Shown here in pieces: positions 8,704-22,392 of a DNA stretch of 64,000 nt. Position 1 is the stretch's first letter, and each line of letters opens with the position of its first letter. Both the position numbers and the translations under genes were made by a program. The notes below the pieces were generated by a model that saw only the letters and a program-made list of their open reading frames with translations, did no database searches and was not told the DNA's origin. The stretch is from Bifidobacterium sp. B4142 (GTDB taxonomy: Bacteria > Actinomycetota > Actinomycetes > Actinomycetales > Bifidobacteriaceae), in the NCBI RefSeq assembly GCF_026537325.1, contig NZ_JAFNMJ010000001.1, positions 620,001-684,000 of the forward strand, written 5' to 3'.

Positions 8704-9267
8704 ATGGCACAGACTTCCAACGACATCAAGAACGGATCGGTCATCAACCTGGACGGCAAGCTTTGGACCGTCATCAAGTTCCAGCATGTCAAGCCAGGCA
8801 AAGGGCCGGCCTTTGTGCGCACGACCATCAAGGACGTCCTTTCGGGCAAGATCGTGGACCGCACCTTCAACGCGGGCATGAAGATGGACTTCGAGACCGT
8901 CGACAATAGGACCATGCAGTACTCCTACCGGGATGGCGACTCATTCGTCTTCATGGATATGAACACCTACGAACAAGTCAACATCCCCGAAACCCTGATC
9001 GGCGATCAGGAGCGCTTCCTGCTTGAGGGCACCGACTGCATCATCAGCTTCCATGACGGCAACCCGCTGTCCGTAGAACTGCCTGCATCCGTGGTGCTGA
9101 CTGTGACCGCAACCGAGCCCGGCGTCCAGGGCAACCGCTCCAACGCCGGCACCAAGCCCGCTACTGTGGAGACCGGAGCAGAGATTCAGGTGCCCCTCTT
9201 CGTGGGTGAGGGCGAGAAGGTCAAGGTGGACACCCGCGACGGTTCCTACCTGGGCCGCGAGAACTGA
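8704..9267 (+). CDS. efp: Elongation factor P
   Basis: A 187-residue EF-P, which relieves ribosome stalling at polyproline stretches. The three-domain fold is recognisable. Domain I contains the loop [11 protein letters not shown] near residue 30-40, where Lys sits at the position that may be modified. Domain II has [15 protein letters not shown], and domain III ends [13 protein letters not shown]. The start ATG 8704 follows GAGGTGG at 8690-8696. nusB follows 23 nt downstream, a common arrangement in actinobacteria and Firmicutes. Confidence 0.95.
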   Translation: MAQTSNDIKNGSVINLDGKLWTVIKFQHVKPGKGPAFVRTTIKDVLSGKIVDRTFNAGMKMDFETVDNRTMQYSYRDGDSFVFMDMNTYEQVNIPETLIGDQERFLLEGTDCIISFHDGNPLSVELPASVVLTVTATEPGVQGNRSNAGTKPATVETGAEIQVPLFVGEGEKVKVDTRDGSYLGREN

Positions 9268-9290
9268 GCAAGTCTGGAAACCACGTATCC

Positions 9291-9971
9291 ATGGCACGTT
9301 CCACAGCCCGCAAGCGGGCCTTGAACACCCTGTATGAGGCCGATGAGAAGAGCCAGGATTTCCTCTCCCTGCTGGAGGAGCGCAAGGTTCGGCCGGGGGC
9401 GCAGACACCTCTGCCTGCCTATGCTGTGACCCTCGTTGAGGGTGTGGCAGGGCATCGTCGGGATATTGATGAGGCCCTGCAGACCCATTCCACCCGGTGG
9501 CCGCTGAGCCGCATGCACGCCATCGACCGCAACATTCTGCGTATTGCCGCCTGGGAGATACTCTACAACCCTGACGTTCCCGACAAGGTGGCCATCGATG
9601 AGGCCCTGTCCCTGGCCAAGACCCTCTCGGATGCTGACGCCCCTTCCTTCATCCATGGGCTTCTGAGCGCCCTGGAGCAGGAGAAGGATGAGCATCAGGC
9701 TCGTCGTGAGCAAGCCGATCGGATCGCTGCCCTGGCTGATGCCGAGGCCGATGCGGACGCTTCGGATGATGAATCCGATAAGGCAAAAGCAGGGATCGCA
9801 GCCTCTGAGCCAGTCTCCTCTGGGGATGGCCATGCTGACAGCGAGTCGGAATCGGCAGAGGGTACACACGAGGATGAGGATGCCGACCAGTCGGCTCCCA
9901 GTCTGGATCAGTTGAAATTGACGCTGCCGAAGGAACTGACCCCGGATGTGGATCTTCCTTCAGGCGACTGA
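9291..9971 (+). CDS. nusB: Transcription antitermination factor NusB with long acidic tail
   Basis: Residues 1-140 are a normal all-helical NusB domain: ARSTARKRALNTLYEADEK at the start, RMHAIDRNILRIAAWEIL in the middle, and KVAIDEALSLAKTLSD near residue 100. NusB binds boxA RNA with S10 and supports antitermination of rRNA operons. About 85 further residues form a low-complexity tail rich in Asp, Glu, Ser and Ala, without recognisable domain. Ordinary NusB proteins are about 130-180 residues, so the tail is an extension. It is the last gene of the efp-nusB unit, followed by an intrinsic terminator. Confidence 0.92.
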   Translation: MARSTARKRALNTLYEADEKSQDFLSLLEERKVRPGAQTPLPAYAVTLVEGVAGHRRDIDEALQTHSTRWPLSRMHAIDRNILRIAAWEILYNPDVPDKVAIDEALSLAKTLSDADAPSFIHGLLSALEQEKDEHQARREQADRIAALADAEADADASDDESDKAKAGIAASEPVSSGDGHADSESESAEGTHEDEDADQSAPSLDQLKLTLPKELTPDVDLPSGD

Positions 9972-9985
9972 GTAATGATTCGGAT

Positions 9986-10036
9986 AAAGGCCGACCGATG
10001 TCCGCTGGCTGTTAGGGCATCAGGTCGGCCTTTTTT
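9986..10036 (+). terminator. Intrinsic terminator after nusB
   Basis: AAAGGCCGACC (9986-9996) pairs with GGTCGGCCTTT (10023-10033), and six T occupy 10031-10036. This is a classical factor-independent terminator with a U-tract, 15 nt after the nusB stop. Confidence 0.9.
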
Positions 10037-10168
10037 CCATATTGAGATTTATTGAACAGCAGGCCTTGCTGCAAGATTTGCCCAATCATCTTTTGGGCGA
10101 GCTAGTCGGCATGATCCATGGGGGACATTAATATAGGTGCGAATATCCACGGCAAACAAGGGGGTTCG

Positions 10169-11372
10169 GTGAACCTGAAGGACACCAACGCCATCGCCTC
10201 CGATCGTCGTTTCTCCGATTCCGCCATCCTTCTGCTGGAGGACGGCCAGGTGTATGAGGGAAAGGCCTTCGGGGCACTGGGCAGCACTATCGGTGAGGTC
10301 GTATTCGCCACGGGGATGACCGGATACCAGGAGACCCTGACCGATCCCAGTTATGACAGACAGATAGTAGTCCAGACGTTTCCGCACATCGGCAATACCG
10401 GTGTCAACGGGGAGGACGGTGAATCATCACGGATCTGGGTGGCCGGATATGTGGTCCGGGAACCCAGTCCCACTTTCAGCAACTGGCGGGCTACAGGCGG
10501 TCTCCAAGGGGAGATGATTGACCAAGGCATCGTCGGCATCAGCGGCATAGACACTCGCCGGCTCGTGCGGCACCTGCGTTCAGCGGGCGTCATGCGGGCC
10601 GGTATTTTTTCTGGGTCGGCCCTGGACGATGGCAGCATCCAGAGTCTTTTGGATCGAGTCAGACAGGCGCCGACCATGGGCGGCTCCCACCTGACCGGCG
10701 AAGTCAGCACAAACTATCCCTACACGGTGGAGCCTTGCGGTCAATATCAGGATAGGGAGCCGCTCTGCACGGTGGCTGCTGTCGATCTGGGCATCAAGGC
10801 CATGACCCCTCATCGGCTGGCCGAGCGCGGATGCCGGGTCCACCTGCTGCCCGTGGGCACCACCATGGAGACCATCCGCTCGCTCAATCCAGATGGCGTC
10901 TTCTTCTCCAACGGTCCCGGCGACCCCTCTACGGCCGACCATGAGGTGGCCCTCCTGCGCCAGGTGCTTGATGCAAGGCTGCCCTTCTTCGGCATCTGCC
11001 TGGGCAACCAGCTACTGGGCCGTGCCCTGGGCTTCGAGACCTACAAGCTGAAATTCGGTCATCGCGGCATCAATCAGCCGGTCATGGATCTCAGCACTGG
11101 CAAGGTGGAGATCACTGCCCACAATCACGGGTTCGCAGTCAAGGCGCCCAAGGGTGACCCGGTGCCCTCGCCCTATGGTGAGGGCCGATATGGTCGTGTT
11201 CGGGTCTCTCATGTCGATCTCAACGACGGCGTGGTCGAGGGTCTGGAGTGCCTGGATATTCCGGCCTTCTCCGTTCAATATCATCCGGAGGCGGCGGCTG
11301 GTCCGCACGATGCCTCCTATCTGTTTGACAGGTTCATCACGTTGATGCAGGACGCCAAGGAAGGGAAGGCAC

Positions 11373-11380
<8 letters not shown>
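10169..11380 (+). CDS. carA: Carbamoyl-phosphate synthase small (glutaminase) subunit
   Basis: The glutamine amidotransferase subunit that feeds ammonia to CarB for pyrimidine and arginine synthesis. The N-terminal domain shows [13 protein letters not shown] and [15 protein letters not shown]. The C-terminal class-I glutaminase domain has [12 protein letters not shown] with the nucleophilic Cys, and [12 protein letters not shown] with the His/Glu of the triad. The frame is open from ATG 10118. GTG 10169 is preferred because AAGGGGG lies just before it and the product (403 residues) then matches family length; the upstream ATG lacks a ribosome site. It overlaps carB by 8 nt. Confidence 0.93.
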
Positions 11381-14747
<3,367 letters not shown>

Positions 14748-14818
14748 GTACGCTATATGATTGATCCATGTTCCGGTCCGGATAGGCTGGAGGGTGACTT
14801 TTAGGAAAGGAAGTGGCC

Positions 14819-15466
14819 GTGTCAACGATCAACGGTGCCGACATGTCAAGTCAGGATCCTTCGGGAGAGCGGACCGGGGGGCCGGGGAAGACGGGCGGCC
14901 GGTTGATCGTGTTGACGGGTCCCACGGCTGTTGGCAAGGGTACTGTTGAGGCAGCTCTGCGTCGTGTCCACCCGGAGGTTTGGGTCTCCGTCTCGGCCAC
15001 CACCCGCGCGCCGCGTCCGGGCGAAAAGGATGGCATTACCTACTGGTTCATGGATGAGCAGGAGTTTGCCCGCAGGGAGGCTGCCGGAGATTTTCTGGAG
15101 ACCGCCCTGGTTCACGGCTTGTCCCACTATGGCACCCCGCTGCAGCCGGTCCTTGAACATCTGGCAGCAGGAGTGCCCACAATTTTGGAGATCGACCTGC
15201 AAGGGGCGCACCGTGTTCGTCAAAGGGCGGGAGAGCTGGGCCTGGAAGTGTTTTACGTCTTCCTGGCTCCGCCGTCATTCCAGGATCTGGTTACCAGGCT
15301 GAACATGCGGGGAACCGAAAATGAGGAGCAGCGAGCCCGCAGGCTGGAGACCGCCAAAGTTGAGCTGGCCTCCGAGGATCAGTTCGATCAGGTCATAGTC
15401 AATGACAATGTGGATAAAGCCGCCCAGGCGCTCTGGGCGGTAATCGCCAAAGAGTACGGTCTCTGA
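14819..15466 (+). CDS. gmk: Guanylate kinase
   Basis: A 215-residue GMP kinase. The P-loop GPTAVGKGT is near residue 37, the GMP-binding SATTRAPRPGEKDGITY region follows, and LEIDLQGA is the Walker-B-like segment. It converts GMP to GDP. Start choice: the frame is open from GTG 14813, but AGGAAAGGA at 14803-14811 is correctly spaced for GTG 14819. The N-terminal 30 residues are Gly/Ser-rich and not conserved. It ends at a bidirectional hairpin facing ilvD. Confidence 0.93.
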   Translation: MSTINGADMSSQDPSGERTGGPGKTGGRLIVLTGPTAVGKGTVEAALRRVHPEVWVSVSATTRAPRPGEKDGITYWFMDEQEFARREAAGDFLETALVHGLSHYGTPLQPVLEHLAAGVPTILEIDLQGAHRVRQRAGELGLEVFYVFLAPPSFQDLVTRLNMRGTENEEQRARRLETAKVELASEDQFDQVIVNDNVDKAAQALWAVIAKEYGL

Positions 15467-15494
15467 ACGCCTGCCCCAGCTGCGGAAGAGTTAA

Positions 15495-15534
15495 AAAATC
15501 CTCCAATCGAGTGAGAGCTCGATTGGAGGATTTT
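15495..15534. terminator. Bidirectional terminator between gmk and ilvD
   Basis: A perfect 17-bp stem, 15495-15511 with 15518-15534, and a 6-nt loop. The ends are AAAA and TTTT, giving a short U-run to transcripts from either side. It serves both convergent genes. Confidence 0.92.
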
Positions 15535-15540
15535 AGTCTA

Positions 15541-17400
15541 TCAGTCCAAGCCTGACAGTCGGTTGATCAGGTCAGGGTCGCGGGTGGCACCCTTGTCTGC
15601 AGAGCGGGCGAAAGCGGCATAGGCTTTCAGCGCCAGGGAAACCTTGCGATCCCTGTGGGCCACATAGCCTTCGCCGGCTTCCAGCTCTGCGCGGCGCTGC
15701 TCAAGTTCCTCGTCGCTCAGCTCGACGTCTACGCGCCGGTTGGGGATGTCGATGCGGATCATGTCGCCGTTGCGGATTAGGGCGATGGGGCCCTTGTTGG
15801 CTGCTTCAGGCGCGATATGGCCGATGGCCAGGCCTGATGAGCCGCCGGAATAGCGGCCGTCGGTCAGCAGGGCCACGTCCTTGCCGATGCCCTTGCCCTT
15901 GACGAATGAGGTGGGGTAGAGCATCTCCTGCATGCCGGGGCCGCCCTTGGGTCCCTCGTAGCGGATGACCAGGGCTTGGCCCTTGTGCAGGGTGCCGTTG
16001 AGAATGACCTCCACAGCCTGTTCCTGCGATTCGACCACCAGGGCCGGTCCGCGGAAGTTCCAGATTTCCTTGGGCACACCAGCGGTCTTGACCACGCAGC
16101 CATCGGGGGCCAGATTGCCGCGCAGTATGGCCAGACCGCCTTCGGAGACGGCCGGGTGATCCAGGTCGTGAATGGCGCCGTTGACACGGTCGGTGTCCAA
16201 GTCCTCCCACTCCTTGGACTGGTTGAAGGGCTCGGGGGAGGTGATGTGCCCGGGCGCTGCGTGGTAGAGCTCCTTGGCCTGGTCCAGGCAGGTGGGACGC
16301 ATGATGTCCCAGTCGTTGAGCTTGGACTCCAGATCCGGGTAGTCGATGGAATGCGTGTCCTTGTGCAGCACTCCGCCACGGTCCAGCTCACCCAGGATGC
16401 CGCAGATGCCGCCAGCGCGGTGGACGTCGGATATCTCCCAGTCTCCGGAGGGAGAGGCTTTGCAGATGCAGGGGACTGTGTGAGAGATGCGCTCGATGTC
16501 GTCCAGGGTGAAGTCCACATCCGCCGACTGCGCGGCAGCCAGGATGTGCAGGACGGTGTTGGTAGACCCGCCCATGGCCACATCCATGGTCATGGCGTTT
16601 TCGAAGGCTTTCTTGGTGGCGATGGACCGTGGCAGGACCGAGTCGTCGTCATCCTGGTAATACCGGTTGGCAATCTCGACGACCAGCTTGCCGGCCCGCT
16701 CGAAGAGCATCTTCCGTGCTGTGTGCGAGGCCAGGGTGGTGCCGTTGCCGGGCAGGGCCAGACCCATGGCCTCGGTCAGGCAGTTCATGGAGTTGGCGGT
16801 GAACATGCCGGCGCAGGACCCGCAGGTGGGGCAGACCGTCTTCTCCAGTGCCAGCAGACCTGCATCGTCGATGCTGTCGTCAGCCGAGGCGTACATGACG
16901 TCGATCAGGTTTGTGCTCTCCTGGACTGTTCCGTCGGGCATGACCGTGCGTCCGGCCTCCATGGGGCCGCCGGAGACGAAGACTGTGGGAATGTTCAGAC
17001 GCAGAGCGGCCATGAGCATGCCGGGGGTGATCTTGTCGCAGTTGGAAATGCAGATCAGGGCATCGGCGCAGTGGGCGTTGACCGAGTACTCCACGGCGTC
17101 TGCGATCAGGTCACGGCTGGGCAGAGAGTAGAGCATGCCCGTATGGCCCATGGCGATGCCGTCGTCCACGGCGATGGTATTGAACTCGCGGGGGATGCCG
17201 CCCGCTTCCTTGACGGCCTTGGAGACCAGACGCCCCACCTTGTTCAGGTGGACGTGGCCGGGCACGAATTCGGAGAAGGAGTTGGCGATGGCCACGATAG
17301 GCTTGCCGAAGTCCTCACCCTTGACGCCAGCGGCACGATAGAGAGCACGGGCGCCCGCGAACTCTCGTTCCTTCATTAATTTGGCTGATCGCATCTGCAT
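15541..17400 (-). CDS. ilvD: Dihydroxy-acid dehydratase
   Basis: A 619-residue IlvD. It dehydrates 2,3-dihydroxy-acids to the 2-keto acids of isoleucine, valine and pantothenate synthesis. Iron-sulfur cluster cysteines are in [12 protein letters not shown] and [34 protein letters not shown] and [16 protein letters not shown] are family hallmarks. The frame is open to 17532, but the conserved protein begins MQMRSAKLM at ATG 17400, giving the usual length. No good ribosome site is visible there. It is transcribed alone, divergent from rpoZ. Confidence 0.95.
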   Translation of the reverse strand: MQMRSAKLMKEREFAGARALYRAAGVKGEDFGKPIVAIANSFSEFVPGHVHLNKVGRLVSKAVKEAGGIPREFNTIAVDDGIAMGHTGMLYSLPSRDLIADAVEYSVNAHCADALICISNCDKITPGMLMAALRLNIPTVFVSGGPMEAGRTVMPDGTVQESTNLIDVMYASADDSIDDAGLLALEKTVCPTCGSCAGMFTANSMNCLTEAMGLALPGNGTTLASHTARKMLFERAGKLVVEIANRYYQDDDDSVLPRSIATKKAFENAMTMDVAMGGSTNTVLHILAAAQSADVDFTLDDIERISHTVPCICKASPSGDWEISDVHRAGGICGILGELDRGGVLHKDTHSIDYPDLESKLNDWDIMRPTCLDQAKELYHAAPGHITSPEPFNQSKEWEDLDTDRVNGAIHDLDHPAVSEGGLAILRGNLAPDGCVVKTAGVPKEIWNFRGPALVVESQEQAVEVILNGTLHKGQALVIRYEGPKGGPGMQEMLYPTSFVKGKGIGKDVALLTDGRYSGGSSGLAIGHIAPEAANKGPIALIRNGDMIRIDIPNRRVDVELSDEELEQRRAELEAGEGYVAHRDRKVSLALKAYAAFARSADKGATRDPDLINRLSGLD

Positions 17401-17528
17401 AGTTTTATTCAAGTGATCGCAGGCATCAACGGTTTGAACATGACCACATGTTGGAATTTCCGAGGTTCTCGTTCCGCTTTCCCCGGCAGAGAAGCATTCG
17501 AGGCTAAAATCGAGCCCGGGCGGTAAAA

Positions 17529-17545
17529 TCATTCAGATTGAATGA
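17529..17545. promoter_or_regulatory. Perfect 7-3-7 inverted repeat between ilvD and rpoZ
   Basis: TCATTCA-GAT-TGAATGA is a perfect palindrome in the divergent ilvD/rpoZ spacer, 33 nt before the rpoZ ATG and overlapping a TAAAAT box (17524-17529) that could be an rpoZ -10. It has the geometry of a dimeric repressor site. The regulator is unknown. Confidence 0.4.
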
Positions 17546-17578
17546 ATGGTTCATCCAGTTGAATTGGAGAAACATCTT

Positions 17579-17863
17579 ATGGCATTCGGTACCGAGCCCC
17601 ATCCGCAGGGATTTGCGAATCCTCCCATCGACGACCTCATGAAGCACGCCGATTCGAAGTATGCGCTCTCTATCTTCGCGGCCAAGCGGGCCCGTCAGAT
17701 CAATTCCTATTTTACACAGCTCAATGAGGGCCTGCTGCAGAACGTCGGCCCGCTGGTTGAGTACCAGAACCAGGAGAAGCCCCTGTCCATCGCCTTCCGT
17801 GAGATCAACGAGGGCCTGCTTGAAGAGACCCTGGGCGAGGATGATCTGAGCGAAGGCAACTGA
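17579..17863 (+). CDS. rpoZ: RNA polymerase omega subunit
   Basis: A 94-residue omega subunit, which helps fold and recruit the beta' subunit. It has the conserved opening ([17 protein letters not shown]) and the [18 protein letters not shown] helix that binds beta'. The last 40 residues, with [15 protein letters not shown], match actinobacterial omega. ATG 17579 follows TTGGAG at 17563-17568; a longer frame from 17546 would add unconserved residues. metK follows 61 nt downstream. Confidence 0.93.
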   Translation: MAFGTEPHPQGFANPPIDDLMKHADSKYALSIFAAKRARQINSYFTQLNEGLLQNVGPLVEYQNQEKPLSIAFREINEGLLEETLGEDDLSEGN

Positions 17864-17924
17864 GCCTTCGACTCTCAGTGCAGGGTTCTCGGACGGTGAC
17901 GGTTTCTAGACAAAGGTGAATGAA

Positions 17925-19145
17925 ATGACAGAGCGACGGCTGATTTCGGCTGAATCAGTGACCGAGGGCCATCCAGACAAGGTCTGCGACCAGATTTCCG
18001 ATGCCATCCTGGACGATTTGATCGCCCAGGATCCGCACTCGCATGTGGCCGTGGAGACCTCGGCGGCCACCGGCCTCTTCTTCGTCTTCGGAGAGGTTTC
18101 ATCCCAAGGTTACACGGACATTCAGTGCCAGGTCAGGTCGGTGCTGCGCAGGATCGGCTACACCTCATCCGATATTGGACTGGACGCGGATTCCTGCGGC
18201 GTGACCGTGGCGCTGAGCGAGCAGAGCAAGGAAATCAACCAGGGCGTGGAACGGCTGTCGGCCAGCCAGGAGAGCGCTGCCACCCGTGAGGAGCGTTACC
18301 AGTCCCAGGGGGCCGGCGACCAGGGAGTCATGTTCGGGTACGCCTGTGATGAGACCGACACGCTCATGCCCCTGCCCATCTATCTGGCCCACCAGCTGGC
18401 CTTCCGACTGGCACAGGTGCGCAAGGAGGGGATCATCCCCCACCTGCGGCCCGACGGCAAGACCCAGGTCACCATCGAATATGATCAGGATGACCGCCCC
18501 CGCCGGGTGGATACGGTCCTCATCTCCACCCAGCACGATCCCGAGGTGGGGCATGACTGGCTGCAGGAGCAGTTGATGGAGCATGTCATCACGCCCGTCC
18601 TGGATCGCGTTTGCGGCAAGGCTGTCGAACACCAGGGCTATCGGGTGCTGGTCAATCCTACCGGTTCCTTTATTTTGGGCGGCCCTGCGGCTGACGCAGG
18701 ACTGACCGGTCGCAAGATCATTGTGGACACCTATGGCGGGGCGGCGCATCATGGAGGCGGCGCCTTCTCCGGCAAGGATCCCAGCAAGGTCGACCGGTCT
18801 GCTGCCTACGCAGCGCGTTGGGTGGCCAAGAACATTGTGGCTGCTGGTCTGGCACACAAGGTCGAGGTCCAGGTGGCCTATGCCATTGGTGTGGCCGATC
18901 CGGTCAGCGTCAACGTGGAGACCTACGGCACCGAGCAGGGAGTCACCCGGGAACAGATTCAGGAGGCTGTGCGCGAGGTCTTCGACCTGCGGCCGGCAGC
19001 CATCATTGATGAGCTGGATCTGTTGAGGCCCATTTACGCCAAGACTGCAGCCTACGGGCACTTCGGCCGGGAGGATCCCGACTTCACCTGGGAGCAGGTG
19101 GACAAGGTGGGCGAGCTCAAGGCCGCCATCGGCATGACCAGGTAG
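17925..19145 (+). CDS. metK: S-adenosylmethionine synthetase
   Basis: A 406-residue MetK, making SAM from methionine and ATP. Hallmarks are [20 protein letters not shown] at the N-terminus (catalytic His and metal ligands), [12 protein letters not shown] in the middle, and [19 protein letters not shown] in the C-terminal domain. ATG 17925 has AAAGG at 17911-17915; a GTG at 17916 is in frame but abuts that site. It probably shares transcripts with rpoZ and ends at a strong hairpin. Confidence 0.96.
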   Translation: MTERRLISAESVTEGHPDKVCDQISDAILDDLIAQDPHSHVAVETSAATGLFFVFGEVSSQGYTDIQCQVRSVLRRIGYTSSDIGLDADSCGVTVALSEQSKEINQGVERLSASQESAATREERYQSQGAGDQGVMFGYACDETDTLMPLPIYLAHQLAFRLAQVRKEGIIPHLRPDGKTQVTIEYDQDDRPRRVDTVLISTQHDPEVGHDWLQEQLMEHVITPVLDRVCGKAVEHQGYRVLVNPTGSFILGGPAADAGLTGRKIIVDTYGGAAHHGGGAFSGKDPSKVDRSAAYAARWVAKNIVAAGLAHKVEVQVAYAIGVADPVSVNVETYGTEQGVTREQIQEAVREVFDLRPAAIIDELDLLRPIYAKTAAYGHFGREDPDFTWEQVDKVGELKAAIGMTR

Positions 19146-19158
19146 TAGCTGTTCATCA

Positions 19159-19209
19159 AGAGCCACGGCGGATTCCCAGGTCATCGACTGGGGAATCCGC
19201 CGTGGCTCT
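19159..19209 (+). terminator. Terminator hairpin after metK
   Basis: A perfect 19-bp stem (19159-19177 with 19191-19209) and a 13-nt loop, starting 13 nt after the metK stop. The downstream end is CTTAATT rather than a full U-tract. It lies immediately before priA. Confidence 0.85.
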
Positions 19210-19237
19210 CTTAATTGTGAAAGCGAGGGGAGAAGCC

Positions 19238-21541
19238 ATGGATTCGCAGGATGTTAGTCAGCCCGCCCTGGATGGTCTTGCCCCACGCCGTCGTTCGAGC
19301 AGCAGTCGAAAGAAACCTCCGCGCCGACCGGCTCATGAACTCCCTGTGGCACGGGTGGTGCTGGATGTGCAGGCCACTCATCTGGGCGGGACCTTCGATT
19401 ATTTGGTGGATGCCGACCAGGACGATCATGCACAGCCGGGATGTCTGGTTCGCGTCCGGTTCGGGGCGCGCAGGGTTAACGGCATCATCTGGGAACGCGC
19501 GGCAGACAGCCAGGTTCCCCGCGCCTCCCTGCGTTTCTTGGAGCGGGTGGTGCTGGATCGCAGCCTGATCTCATCTTCCCTGCGCGCGGACATCACTGCC
19601 ATCGCCAGGGCCTATGGGGGTACTGAGGCCAATATTCTGCGGCTGGCCCTGCCCCCTCGCGTGGCCCGCATCGACAAGGAGCAGCAGCTGGTTCCCGGTC
19701 AGCCCCGGCTGGCGTCTGATCTCGCCTGGGTGGCCGGGCTGGCCCAGCGGCTGAGGGATCTGAAACAGAAGCTTGATCCGGGCTATCAGGGACTGGAGAA
19801 ACTGGATCAGTCACTGGAAGAGGATACGTTCACCGCCTATCTGACCGACATTTTGCCCGGTATGGACCAGGCCGCCCTGATGGCTGCCAGGGTGCTGATA
19901 GGGGCCCTGCTGGCCGGCCGATCGGCGGTTATGGTGCTGCCGGGCAGCCGCCAGGTGGCCCACCTGTCCGCAGTCCTCCAGCAGCTGGGGTTACGTCCCT
20001 TTGGCCCCTCTGTTGCCACTGGTCCTGGCCAACAGGAGGCTCACGGCTGGTCCGGCGATTTCGCCATTCTGGACAGCGGCATGGCTCCTGCCGAGCGTTA
20101 CAGGGCCTACCTTGCCCTAGCTTCAGGTCAGGTCCGCTGCGCCATCGGGCTGCGGGCTGCCATGTACGCCCCGGTTGAGGGGCCCGCCCTCTTCGCCCTG
20201 ATGGACGATGCCAGCTACCAGTACGCCGATGGGATGATGCCCTATGCCAATGCCCGTGGAGTGTTGAGGTTGCGGGCGCGTGCACACGGCGGCGTATTCC
20301 TGGCCATGGCCCGTGCCAGAAGCGTGCGCTCCCACTGGGAGAGTCTGCCCGAGGCCACCGAGGCGGACTCCGGTGTGACCGGTCCAGGCACCGCTTTGAC
20401 GCTTGACCGGCCTACGGTGACGACCCTGCAGCCCTGGATTCGCTGGCTGAACCGGGAGGAACTGAGCCATCTGGCCGACCTGACCATGGGCGCCCGGGTT
20501 CCACATACCGCCGTCGTGGTTATTGACAAAGCCTTGGAGCGTGGTCCGGTTCTGCTGTCCATCCCTCAGGACGGCATCTTCGAAAGCCTGAGTTGCGCTC
20601 GCTGCCATCATCAGGCTCGCTGCCCGCGTTGCACCGGACCCCTGCGGGCGAGGCGGCCTGGTGCGCCTCGATGCGCCTGGTGCGGGGCTGCGGCTACGGA
20701 CTGGTCCTGTCCGGATTGCGGGGGTTCGCGGCTTCGGGTGGTCAGGGTAGGTGCCGCCGGGACGGCCCAGGAGCTGCGCATGCTCTTCAGAAATGTGCCC
20801 ATTGTCATCTCTTCGCCCAGCCAGCCTCGCGGGGTGGTCGAACGCATACAGGATCGTCCCAGCTTGGTCATCGCCACCCCGGGTGCCGAGCCTAGAGTGG
20901 TCGCTTCGAGTGTTGAAGGCAGCAATACAGACACAGGTGATTCGGACCTGCCCCGGCTGTCGCGAGGATACCGGGCCGTGGCCATTCTGGATGCCTGGAC
21001 CAGCCTGTATGCCCCTGGCGTCGATGCACGTATGGACACCCTGGGAGCCTGGATGCGCGTGGCCTCCTTTTGTCGCCCCCGGGCCCAGGGAGGTCAGGTG
21101 CTCCTGTTGGGGGAGTGCGATCCCCAGCTGGCCCAGGCGCTGATGACCTGGCAGGGGCCGGTGTTGGCCGCCGCCGATCTGGCGGACCGTCGGTTGACTG
21201 CCATGCCCCCTGCGGTCGGCATGGCTGCGATATGGGGCGAAAGGGAGGCCGTCACTTGGATGCTGGATGCCGTTGGGATTACGCCGGAGCAGGAGGCTAT
21301 GACAGATGCCGGTCCTGAGCCGGTCCCTGCCCTGCTTGGCCCTGTGCCCATACCGGCGCCTTCCACGCTGAAAGCCGGCTACCTGGAGGGAACTCAGGAT
21401 AGGGTCCAAGCCCTGGTTCGGGTACCCACCAGTTCCAGGGATAAGCTGGCTGACGATCTCAAGCAGGCTCAAGCCAGGTACGTGGCCGGTCGCGGGCGAG
21501 GGGAGTTGCGCTTCCGGATGGATCCCAAGGATCTGACCTGA
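19238..21541 (+). CDS. priA: PriA-like primosomal protein N' lacking a helicase active site
   Basis: A 767-residue protein with PriA architecture. The N-terminal DNA-binding domain has VARVVLDVQATHLGGTFDYLV and GCLVRVRFGARRVNGIIW. A zinc cluster of paired cysteines follows (CARCHHQARCPRC, CAWCG, CPDCG, near residues 450-505). No GxxGxGK(T/S) Walker A motif occurs in the helicase region, and the DExx box is replaced by LMDDASY. Helicase-dead PriA is known from actinobacteria, where it is thought to act in replication restart or DNA binding. ATG 19238 has GAGGGGAG before it. It begins the priA-HAD-fmt-arc run. Confidence 0.88.
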   Translation: MDSQDVSQPALDGLAPRRRSSSSRKKPPRRPAHELPVARVVLDVQATHLGGTFDYLVDADQDDHAQPGCLVRVRFGARRVNGIIWERAADSQVPRASLRFLERVVLDRSLISSSLRADITAIARAYGGTEANILRLALPPRVARIDKEQQLVPGQPRLASDLAWVAGLAQRLRDLKQKLDPGYQGLEKLDQSLEEDTFTAYLTDILPGMDQAALMAARVLIGALLAGRSAVMVLPGSRQVAHLSAVLQQLGLRPFGPSVATGPGQQEAHGWSGDFAILDSGMAPAERYRAYLALASGQVRCAIGLRAAMYAPVEGPALFALMDDASYQYADGMMPYANARGVLRLRARAHGGVFLAMARARSVRSHWESLPEATEADSGVTGPGTALTLDRPTVTTLQPWIRWLNREELSHLADLTMGARVPHTAVVVIDKALERGPVLLSIPQDGIFESLSCARCHHQARCPRCTGPLRARRPGAPRCAWCGAAATDWSCPDCGGSRLRVVRVGAAGTAQELRMLFRNVPIVISSPSQPRGVVERIQDRPSLVIATPGAEPRVVASSVEGSNTDTGDSDLPRLSRGYRAVAILDAWTSLYAPGVDARMDTLGAWMRVASFCRPRAQGGQVLLLGECDPQLAQALMTWQGPVLAAADLADRRLTAMPPAVGMAAIWGEREAVTWMLDAVGITPEQEAMTDAGPEPVPALLGPVPIPAPSTLKAGYLEGTQDRVQALVRVPTSSRDKLADDLKQAQARYVAGRGRGELRFRMDPKDLT

Positions 21542-21642
21542 TTGTCGCCCCAGGCGAATCTCTACAGGGTCTATGCGGCGTGGTTTCATGAGGGGGCGCA
21601 GGCAGAGGCGCGAATGAACGAATTCAGGAAAGGCGGAGAGGC

Positions 21643-22347
21643 ATGAAGGGATGGCCGGGCGAGATTCGGGTTGAGGAAGATGTGATCCAGGCCGAGCAGG
21701 CGGCGGCTCAGGCCCAGGGTCAGCCCATCGAGCAGGTCATCTTCGACTTCGGCAACGTCTTGATTCGTTGGCAGCCCGAGATGGCCATGGTGGCCAGGTA
21801 CGGGCGCAAGAGCATCGAAGCCATGCTGGACGACAGCCGTTCCGGTTTCTACCGGGCCAACAACATGATGGATGGCGGAGCCACCTGTGCCCAGGCCCGT
21901 GACTGGGTGGCCGCCAACTGCGGGGCCCCTTGGGATGCCATGTTCGCCTACTACTGTGATCATTTCGTCGATTCACTGACCGGACCTGTACCAGGGGCAC
22001 GTATGCTGGTGGAGGATCTCAAGGCGGCAGGCCTGGGTGTCTGGGGGCTGACCAACTGGGGTGCCGAACTCTTCCATCACGCCTGGGACGGAGACTCCTT
22101 CCTGCATAGGCTGGACGGGGTGGTGGTCTCCGGGCCCATTCACATGCGCAAGCCCGACCCGGCCATCTACCGGTACGCCCTGGACCAGTTCAGAATCCAG
22201 GCTGACAGGACCCTCTTCGTGGATGACAAGGGTATGAATGTAGTTGGTGCCAACAAGGCCGGCATCCGCAGTCTGCGATTCAGCGACCCCTACGGGCTGC
22301 GCACTGCCTTGATTGAAGCAGGGGTGAACATTCCTCAGGTGCAGTGA
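21643..22347 (+). CDS. HAD-superfamily hydrolase (YihX-like)
   Basis: A 234-residue HAD phosphatase. Motif I is FDFGNVLIRW near residue 34: the nucleophile Asp is present, and Gly replaces the usual second Asp, as in the YihX branch. Motif II is LTNWG, motif III the Lys in HMRKPDPAIY, and motif IV LFVDDKGMNV. The substrate is unknown; related enzymes dephosphorylate sugar phosphates. AAAGGCGGAGAGGC precedes the ATG. It lies between priA and fmt. Confidence 0.85.
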   Translation: MKGWPGEIRVEEDVIQAEQAAAQAQGQPIEQVIFDFGNVLIRWQPEMAMVARYGRKSIEAMLDDSRSGFYRANNMMDGGATCAQARDWVAANCGAPWDAMFAYYCDHFVDSLTGPVPGARMLVEDLKAAGLGVWGLTNWGAELFHHAWDGDSFLHRLDGVVVSGPIHMRKPDPAIYRYALDQFRIQADRTLFVDDKGMNVVGANKAGIRSLRFSDPYGLRTALIEAGVNIPQVQ

Positions 22348-22392
22348 ACGTGCAGAGTTCCGAAGCCGTCAGATGAAAAGGAGATAGACGAT

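Noticed and set aside
15976-17379. 467-codon open frame antisense to ilvD
   Set aside because: Shadow of ilvD; no start signal or domain, Gly/Val/His-rich.
17401-17532. N-terminal extension of ilvD by 44 codons
   Set aside because: Frame is open, but the residues are not part of IlvD and the conserved protein begins at 17400.
20123-21589. 488-codon open frame antisense to priA
   Set aside because: Low-complexity Gly/His/Pro/Arg translation without motif; GC-rich codon shadow.
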